Shown here one piece after another: positions 56,586 to 64,000 of a stretch of 64,000 nucleotides of DNA. The notes below the pieces were generated by a model. It saw only the letters and a list, made by a program, of their open reading frames with translations. It was not told the origin of the DNA and ran no database searches. The first letter of the stretch is position 1; every line of letters begins with the position of its first letter. Origin of the DNA: Cricetomys ansorgei (lineage: Eukaryota > Chordata > Mammalia > Rodentia > Nesomyidae); contig JAMJFZ010001258.1 of assembly GCA_026225945.1 (NCBI GenBank), forward strand, positions 2,866,501 to 2,930,500, in the 5' to 3' direction. The position numbers were made by a program, and so were the translations under genes.

Positions 56586-57682
56586 TCTGCCCGTGTCCTG
56601 CTGAGATCACAGGTGTGTATACCCTCTGCCCACACGTGGACTTCTGACTCCCACACTGGATGAACCATCTAATAGGAATGAGGCCCTCTTGCTCCAAGGT
56701 CGGTGCTGTTCCTCTTTGTTGACACATCTGCTTAGTGGCTTCCAACCCTGGCTCATCCCTTTCCTCTGACAGCCTCTTCTGCTCTGCTGTGCTTGTCCCA
56801 GCCTGCTCACTGCATGTCCAATCCTTCTCTCACCGTTTCCAGGAAGCCTTGCTGACTACCACTGATTCTACCCTTGCTCCTCCCCGGAGACCTCATCGGT
56901 GCTGCTCCCTCTGACACTCTCTGCCTTTGGGAACCGTGTCTTCTGGGACCTCGTCTGTAGCCTGAGCTCAGGCTGAGGAATGTTCTGCCACACTGCTTTC
57001 CCTCTCAGGCCGGCACTTCAGTGACTTAGCCCTCATCAGAGAGCAGCGACAGAACAACGGGAACTTGACAGGTGACAGCGAGACCAGAACTGACTTTGCG
57101 TTCACTCTGAGCACTGCGATGTGGGGACGAGCACTCTGTTAGTGTGGAAGCGTCCCCCGAGCGTCCATATCTAACAGGAAACGTGCCAAATCGCACCTCA
57201 CATGGTCTTTGTATTTTTGTCCAGGAACTTTTCTTCTTGGCCTAGGCTCTGAAGGTCACTTAGCATGTCCCGCTAGTCACAGCACAAGGAAAGGCGAAGA
57301 ACTCTGAGGGAACCCAAGAGAGTAGCCCAGGGCATTGAGAAAAGCTGTAGAGTGTGGGTGGGTGTTTGGAGGAAGGTGGAGTTTCTGCACAGCAGAATTC
57401 CCACACCTACCTAATTTTGAGCAGACTCAATCACGAGGGCTGACTGTGGCGCTCTTAGGACTAAAGTGTGAGTGGGGGATGGGAACTGTGAGGACAGAAT
57501 GGCACCCAGGGAGACCTCTCAAGCTGGGATGCAAAGTGAGCATTGCTGTTGGACCCCAGCATCTCTTCTCTTAGAAAGACGACTCGCTATTTCATTAAAA
57601 TAACTAGTAATTGGAGCCTCAATAAATGATATGACCAGGAATAGCCATACACACTGCTGATGAAGAGATGGAGAAGAGGAAG
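56586..57682. other. Unique non-coding sequence
   Basis: No repeat or gene recognised. Confidence 0.4.
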
Positions 57683-58050
57683 GGGCCAGCAAGATGGCTC
57701 GGCAGGCAAAGGTGCTTGCTGCCGAGGCTGAGGACCTGGGTTCCATCCTCGGAATCAGAGATGAAGAAGAGGACTGACTCTCGAAAATCGTCCTCGGGCT
57801 GCCGCATGAGCGCCGTGCGTGGCAATGCGTTCCCCGAACACACAGTAAATTAACAAACAATGAATATAAATATAAATATAATATGTACATAAATAAAATA
57901 TAAATAAATATATAAATACTATAATAAATTTAAATATATATAAATAAATATATACTATAAATATATATATAAATAAATATATATACTATATAAATAAACG
58001 TATATATAAATAAATATAAAATAAGTAAATATAAAATACGATTTTTAAAA
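57683..58050 (+). mobile_element. RSINE1 SINE with a 200-bp expanded AT tail
   Basis: ggggccagcaagatggctcg, gcaaaggtgcttgctgccga, ggctgaggacctgggttcca and gaagaggactgactctcgaa are RSINE1. The tail from 57850 consists of ataaatataaat/atatata motifs to 58050. agatgg at 57666 and 58051, each followed by a purine-rich run, may be an imperfect target-site duplication. Confidence 0.9.
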
Positions 58051-58109
58051 AGATGGGAAAGAAGGATGGAGAGAAGGTTGAGAAGAAGATGGTGAGGGGC
58101 GGTGTGACG

Positions 58110-58560
58110 GTGCGCTGTCAACTTGACAGGGTCTGGAGCCCCCCCGGGCTAGGCAAGCTTCCGCACGGCCTGGCAGGTATTGTCCTGACGAGGCTGAGGC
58201 TGGGATGCCCGCAGTAAAACTGGGTGGTGTCCTTTCACGACCTTGGGTCCCCAACTGCATTAAAGGAGGAAGCTCGGGCATTGGAGCTCCTTCCCTTGGA
58301 GACCCTCCCCACTCTCAGGAATTCTTCCTCAGTTTCCCTCGATAAACCTGTATTCACTCTGGAAGACAGGTCCAGGAGAAGAAAGTATCTGAGCACGGAC
58401 ACTCGTCTCTCTTCTTCCCGATGTGACCAGCCAGCTCGTGACTTCTGCACCATAACGACAGTAAACCTGCCATGCCTCCAGCGGCTGCTGTCCAGGCATG
58501 TTATCGCTGTGACTGAAAAGCAGCTAATGCAATGGAGGGGAGAGAGGAAGGAGAAGAGGA
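58110..58560 (+). mobile_element. Rodent repeat 'A', sense copy
   Basis: gctgtcaacttgacagggtc opens it. ggaagacaggtccaggagaa, gatgtgaccagccagctcgt and atgttatcgctgtgactgaa then aagcagctaatgcaatgg follow at the 3' end. CpG content is higher than in the other copies. Confidence 0.7.
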
Positions 58561-59559
58561 GGAAGAAATGTAAAGGATGGTAGTTGTATAAAACATCCCA
58601 GGGACTACGGCAAAATGTGCACACCCTCCCTCCACTGTCTCCGTCGTTCTCAACTAATTTGTTGGGCTGTCTTCGTACAGCCTCCAGTGAAAGAATGTTT
58701 TAACTTGCTGTTACAGATAAGTATCTGAACTGAGCAACCCTGTCTGACTTTGCAGTCAAAATTATAGTGCCCAGAGCAGACAGATGCTGGGAAGCAGTCA
58801 ATTCTCCAGCAGAATGGTGTCTTTACAAAGCTTGTTTCTCTCTGGGTGAGCGTAACTCGGCGGTTAGAAGTGAAGGCTGCAGAAGACGCTGGAGTGCCCT
58901 GCGGTTGCAAGTCTTTGTAAAGGCGTAAGAACTCCCGCCTCGTAGACCTCTTATGCAGTTAGACGAGATGCACGCAACTGCTTGAGAAACACCAGGAATG
59001 ACGGCGACAGTGTTCTTGGCAAAGGAGTGGGAGACGCACCCTAAAGAGAAGCAGGAGAGAAGGGGTTCTGTGCCCACCTCCTTCTGGGGGGACTGCAGAA
59101 GATTGAATCAAGCTTGTAATCCAATTATTACAGGCATGCACCAATGAAAGCTAAATTTAAAGAGGAAGCAAGGACATTGTGAGCTACTCTAAGCTCCTCA
59201 GACTCCGCTCCTGTCTTAGAGACACGGTCGCACGCCCAAATACACAGACGTGGTTCCAACCCAGGCCTCCTTTCAAGGAGAAATGGATCTCCCCAGCTTA
59301 AGATTTCTGAAGGAGGAAGCCTGGCAAAAAGGCAGGGCCAGGCTGAGGCAATCAGACAGGTATAAAACGTACTAATCTGAGAGGAAGAAGCCACGCATTT
59401 GTTGGCTGACATCTCCAAGCAGCAAGCAGGAGGCAACATGAACGCCTGTGGCCCAGCCTCCTCCTTCTCTGTGACTGGCAGTGGAGACCAGCATACACCA
59501 GTTACAGCCCCGAGCAGCACAGAAGAGCGCCAGCAGTTCTATCTACACTCTTGTAGGGG
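58561..59559. other. Unique non-coding sequence
   Basis: No repeat or gene recognised. Confidence 0.4.
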
Positions 59560-59690
59560 GAGGACCATGCTTGTCCCCATTTTCCAGAAGCAAAGTCCTG
59601 AGGAACCTTAACCCTGAACCCACAGCCCGGAGTGTCAGGGCCAGGATTCAAACCCAGGATGACGGTTGACATAGTGTGTGATAAACGCCA
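59560..59690 (-). mobile_element. MIR SINE, antisense
   Basis: tccccattttccagaagcaa, ctgaggaaccttaaccctga and gtcagggccaggattcaaac, then ccaggatgac, follow antisense MIR order. Confidence 0.7.
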
Positions 59691-59994
59691 GGACCAAAAG
59701 CAGCTCAGCAAAGGGTATGTTTGTCTTACACTTCCACATCACAGCCACAGTCACTGAGGAAGTCAGGAGTTCAAGGCTGGGACCTGGAGGGAGGGGCTGG
59801 GGCAGAGGCTGTGGAGGAGCACGGTTTGCCTGCTTGCTTCCGGCTCCCAGGAGCACCTTCCACTCTGGGTGGCACCACCCACGATAGGCTCAGCTCTCCC
59901 ACATCAGACATGAGTGGAGAAAATGCACCCGCAGACTCGCTCACAGGCCAAACTGAAGGAAGCGTTTTCTCCACGGAGGTTCCCTCTGTTCCCA

Positions 59995-60045
59995 GGACCT
60001 TAGCTCGTGTCAAGTTGACAATCAAACAAGGAACCTGCACAACTG
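59995..60045 (-). mobile_element. Short repeat 'A' end fragment, antisense
   Basis: ctcgtgtcaagttgacaatc and aaacaaggaacctgcac carry the antisense TGTCAACTTGACA signature; the rest of the element is not evident. Confidence 0.5.
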
Positions 60046-60462
60046 GAGCCGAAGCCTGTTGGTTATTCTGTGCTGGGCTGGGTCACAGGCGACTCTTGGG
60101 CCTGTTGTGACACTGGCCCATCCTCAGCCCCACCTGATATGGACAAGCTGCCCCCCGGGCCACGCCTTAGCTGCTAGCTCTCTCCCTGCCTGAGCTCCTT
60201 GTGTGCTAGGTGAAGTCCTGCCTCAGTTTCTCTGCCACCGGAAGTGCTGATGTCGCCAACTGAATTCATAAGCTCCCAGCTCCCCTGGGAACCTTTCTTG
60301 ACCACTCAGTCCTCTGATCTCCACCGTCCAGCTCATCTCTCTAGTGTAGTATAGAAACACCACCAGTGACACCACATATAGATCCCCACAGAGTCAGCTC
60401 AGTCCTTCTCAAATCTCCACCCATCTGCCCCTGACCCGATGGTAGGCGTGGCTAGCTCGGAC
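60046..60462. other. Unique non-coding sequence
   Basis: No repeat recognised. Confidence 0.4.
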
Positions 60463-60690
60463 CACAGTAGCCCAGCTACTGGGCACTGTGGCTGTAACAT
60501 ACCTCATCAATAATTCATGTCTGTTCTGCATTGAAGTGATATTATTTGAGAAATATTTTCTTACTTGAATGTATTATTAAAGCAATTCCAAGGATTCATT
60601 TTTACTTTTTAATATAGCGAAGAACAGATTATAATTTCACTTGTGGTTTACATTAATTTTCAGCTGGACAGCTGTGACTTTGGCCTGGGC
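60463..60690 (+). mobile_element. hAT-type MER DNA transposon relic
   Basis: ccacagtagcccagctactg, ggcactgtggctgtaac, gtgatattatttgagaaata, tgtattattaaagcaattcc, tttttactttttaatatagc and ttacattaattttcagctgg follow the same family as 29087-29406. AT-rich TAAT motifs here come from the transposon, not from an enhancer. Confidence 0.65.
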
Positions 60691-61099
60691 ATTTCCCTAC
60701 TCCTACCATGCTCTGATGAACGTGGCAAAGTCCTGTTCCATCTCCCCTCTCCCCCTGCAGAATTCACAGTCACAGAGTACAGAGGATGACAAGTCCCTTT
60801 GGACCAAGGCCTTAACCTCAAGGGGCACCTTTGGGAGAGTTGACCTAGGACATTCTTGAACTTGTTGTCTCTACAAGCAGAAACAGGGAGAAGGAGGTAC
60901 GGGCAGCACAGGGTTAAACACCAGAGGGGAGATAGTGGGGAGACACAGGAGGATTATACAAACTTTGCCTCCAAAGGAATTTTAAATAATGAACAAGGGA
61001 AATAAAAACTCAATTTGCAAAAATAAAAAAAAAAAAGGAGGGAGAGAGACAAATTAAACTAAATTGAAAAAAATAACTTCTCGGGGCCGTCAAACACCA
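60691..61099. other. Unique sequence with A-rich runs
   Basis: A12 at about 61025-61036 and other A-rich runs. No repeat assigned. Confidence 0.4.
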
Positions 61100-61500
61100 G
61101 AAGAGAATTTGTGAGAACACATTATTGTAGTTCCAGGGGGTTCCTGGCAGATTGATTTGGTGATGAGGGCCTCGGAAAGCTATTTTCTCAGCTTCAGCTG
61201 AAGTTAACCACCTCAGAATGCCTCAGTAGTTAGCTCTGTAGCTGACAGCAAGCATGTCAGGGGAAGCAAGATAAATGAAGAAGCGCGCTGGATCAGAGCT
61301 CCTGGCAGTCTGCAGCTCCGTCCCTGGGGCTCTGATTAACTGGGGGCCAGTTTAGAAGCCTCCAGTTGTTATTCTGGGGGCAGGACAGCAGCCAGGGTCA
61401 CTGACATGGAACCTGTTGTCAGCAGCTCCACAAATGGCAGGGAAGTTTTAATTGGGATTCTAGTCAGGCAGACAAAGGGGGAAGGAGGGCTTTTATTCAT
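61100..61500. promoter_or_regulatory. Candidate regulatory element with E-box palindrome
   Basis: A perfect 12-bp palindrome cttcagctgaag (61192-61203, CAGCTG E-box core) lies beside agttaacc. Further on are ctctgattaactgggggcca, gttgttattctgg and gaagttttaattgggattct. No repeat match. Weak evidence; enhancer status is inference. Confidence 0.3.
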
Positions 61501-61949
61501 TCTTTCATCCCCTCCTGTGGGTACTTCCTGCTCTCAGGCCTCGGCACCTCCAGCACACGCACTCAGGTTTCATTCATTTCTGCTGTGGGTTACAAAACAA
61601 AGCAAAATTGTTTATTTATGTTCCCTACCAGGGGACCTCGCCAGCCCCACAGTTATAAACATTTGTTCTTGCCGGGAAAAGAGAGACCTCATTTCCTCTG
61701 TGACACTTGTACAACCCCACCAAGTGTGGGTATTTGCAACACTAGGAATAAAAGCTTCATCTTCAAACACTAGCTTTTCTGGCTATTTCCAGAAATAAGG
61801 GTACTCTCAAAAACACTTTAGGAAATGCTCACAAGTACTAAGTGGTGACTCTGCTCTCCTTCCCTCCCCCTTGCTCAGCCTCCTTGGGTAAATTACTAAT
61901 TTCCTGTCAGATCCCAAACCACAGATATATAATATTGCTCCTCCAGCCT
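61501..61949. other. Unique non-coding sequence
   Basis: Nothing recognised. Confidence 0.4.
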
Positions 61950-62115
61950 CCAGGGAGAGGGAAATGCCTTTTATTAAAGACTGATAAATAGGAATGACAA
62001 GGTGGAAGGTCTTGATGGAATTCACGGTGCCAGTGTCCCTGGCTCTGGCCATTCTGTCTGCTCAAGGTGGCTGTCATTCTGACCTCCATCTGACCTTCGG
62101 AGTATATCAGAGCAC
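61950..62115. promoter_or_regulatory. Weak regulatory candidate
   Basis: ccttttattaaagactgata, aataggaatgacaaggtgga and tgacctccatctgacctt combine TTATTA, CATTCC-type and nuclear-receptor-like half-sites in unique DNA. Speculative. Confidence 0.2.
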
Positions 62116-62409
62116 CACCCCTCCCCTTCCCTCATCCATCAGCAAACCGGAATGAAGTGGCAACTGTATGCCTCACTCCTAGAAGTGTCAAACAAACCAG
62201 ACCTGTGGGTAGGCTGCAGAGAGTGTGCAGGCTGGGGCCCAGGCTTGAACTTGAACACCAAGGATCCAAGGAGTGATGAGATTTTATGATCTGGTGTGAG
62301 ACAGATACACACACTCTCTCCTCTAACCCATGGGTGGGCTTTAATCTCTTGTTTGGAATTAAAGTACATTTAGCAAGTTGTAAATTTGAGTGACAGTAAG
62401 ATACATTGT
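62116..62409. other. Unique spacer
   Basis: Nothing recognised. Confidence 0.4.
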
Positions 62410-62575
62410 TCCCATGCTTTGTAAAGTTCAGAGCCAGACAGACCTGGGTCAAATGACTGTTCCTCTAGTCACAACCACGTGACCTTTGAGTTTTTCATTA
62501 ATCCCCCCACCTGAACTCTAACAGTCATGGCATCTGTGACTATTTTGAACAATAGTGCACTTAAAGGAATATATT
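62410..62575 (+). mobile_element. MIR SINE, sense
   Basis: cagagccagacagacctggg, tcaaatgactgttcctctag and ccacgtgacctttgagtttt, then atccccccacctgaac, follow sense MIR order. Confidence 0.75.
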
Positions 62576-63854
62576 AAAAGCCACAAATGTAAGCCAAGTT
62601 CATACTATTAAGTTTTCTAGTAATGATACGTTAAGACACAGAGAAAATAGGTGAAATTCAAGCATGTCTTACGTAAGCCAACAGCTTAAAAAGAGCAGGC
62701 TTTAATCTTGGGATTCTCATGTTATTTAGAGCACTCGGCAATTCAGAACAGCCATGAGCTCTGTAACCACACACACAAGCCCAGAGTAAGGGCCAGTCAC
62801 CAGGACTCAGAGCAGCAAGTCTGATCAGGAAAGTGTGTGGAGACAGTCCCTGGGAGAACTTCACCCTTGAGATGGAAATCAACCATCCTGCCTCTCAGGA
62901 ACTTGGAGATTAGCTTATGGTAGGAGTTTGAGGATCCCAGCAACTAAAATGAAAACACCCAACCGGAGCCAGTGATCTCTGCGTCTGAAACAATCTCTTA
63001 AGTGCTTGATGGGAGACTGGGCTGTGAGGAAGAAGGGGTAGAGTCGGTAGAGCAGGAACTCTATCCCTCGGACGCAGGGATGGGGGACAGGTACTCCACT
63101 GAAGTAACTATTCTGGTCCCTGGCAGGGCTGGGTGAAGGATCTCCACAGATCTCCAGTTCCTGAGAACACAATGCTGCTCTCTGCAGGGCGAGCATCTCT
63201 ACAGACACTACAGCCTTTCATGAGCCCCGTGGTTTACTGGGAAGACATAATTCTGGCCCTGGTGCAGGTCTGCAAGTGAGATGTTTGGGGTCAAGGAGAC
63301 TCTTCAATCCTGTTCTGTTACTCTGAGCAACTCTGATCGGCACCAGGCAGTTTTCCTTCTCGGAGAGACTACGTTCTCCTGAATGTATTGAAGTTCAGAG
63401 CAGATGTTGCTGCCTTAGTTAGCAACAGTCAACTCCAAGGAGCAGACACAAGCGAAGGCAGGAAGAGAACTGAAGCTAAGCAGGCAGCGAACACAAGCCC
63501 AGCTCATTAGAGGACATCAGGACCATCTGCCTACTTAAACTGCTAGTCCTCATGCCTACAGTACCTTCTAACTTACAAGTGGTTGTACTGGGTCCCCGCA
63601 AACACTGTATGTTAATGGAGACAATACTATAAAGGCTTCTCACTCCTACAACTTCTGGTTCTCACTTTCAGGCTCCTGACTATGAATTAAACACAAACCA
63701 GATTTTGTTTTAAGTAATGAAACTTTGGATATCGGATCTGATAAACAATGCTTGTGGTTGAATTTCCATATTGAGTCATTTTCGATCACTGGCAAAATGC
63801 CCACAAAAACAACTCCATCATGAGCTCTGGGTTTTCAGGTCAGGGTCATGTGGC
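62576..63854. other. Unique non-coding sequence
   Basis: No repeat or gene recognised. Confidence 0.4.
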
Positions 63855-64000
63855 TCTGCGGCCTCTGGGCTGCATGTGGTGAGGCAGGCTCATGATGAGA
63901 AACATGTGGTGGGTCAAAGCTGCTCATCGTTTGATGGACAGGGGGCAGAGAGTAGGCGGGCACACCTCAGTGATCTACTTCCTGCAGGCGGGCCCATCTC
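63855..64000 (-). mobile_element. Rodent repeat 'A', antisense, cut by the window edge
   Basis: gaaacatgtggtgggtcaaa, gctgctcatcgtttgatgga and cacacctcagtgatctactt then cctgcaggcgggccc match the antisense middle of repeat A. It continues past the window. Confidence 0.65.

Noticed and set aside
60463..60690. AT-rich TAAT-bearing segment first read as a conserved enhancer
   Set aside because: Its block order matches the hAT-type MER relic also seen at 29087-29406.

Overview
This window looks like mammalian genomic DNA from a muroid rodent. The evidence is B1, B3-like, RSINE1 and ID/B1-fusion (B4-superfamily) SINEs, rodent-type L1 3' untranslated regions, and older mammal-wide MIR, L1M and hAT relics. 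I cannot separate mouse, rat, hamster, vole or gerbil from this sequence. Most SINEs are old and diverged, and I see no obviously young B2 or ID copy.

I find no protein-coding gene, exon chain, rRNA or tRNA gene that I can defend. The long open frames mostly lie inside tandem repeats whose periods are multiples of three, or are isolated frames with no recognisable domain. The window reads as intergenic or intronic DNA. All repeat names come from memory of consensus sequences, not from a RepeatMasker run.

Layout. 1-6480 is mostly unique, with a palindrome-bearing conserved-element candidate near 1.5 kb and a quasi-palindrome at 4.2 kb. 6.5-14.3 kb holds L1-type copies, SINEs and three minisatellites (15, about 50 and 22-27 bp units). 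17.4-17.8 kb is AT-rich but keeps many CpGs and homeodomain-type TAAT sites, and is the best candidate for a deeply conserved enhancer. 18-35 kb mixes MIR, LTR-like, hAT and old L1 relics, a CpG-retaining segment at 25.3-25.9 kb, and an RSINE1 whose tail became a 33-bp minisatellite at 28.4-28.9 kb. 35-46.5 kb is mostly unique, with two more regulatory candidates and long CA/GATA microsatellites. 47.4-56.6 kb is rich in tandem repeats: a purine-rich GACA tract, a 52-bp minisatellite with a 156-bp higher order, and 54-, 37- and 23-bp arrays. It also holds an old L1M with nested SINEs and a 5'-truncated rodent L1 that still has its target-site duplication. 57.6-64 kb holds an RSINE1 with an expanded AT tail, a hAT relic, a MIR and two weaker regulatory candidates.

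Two themes stand out: several possible regulatory islands, and simple or tandem repeats that repeatedly arose from retroposon tails or interiors.
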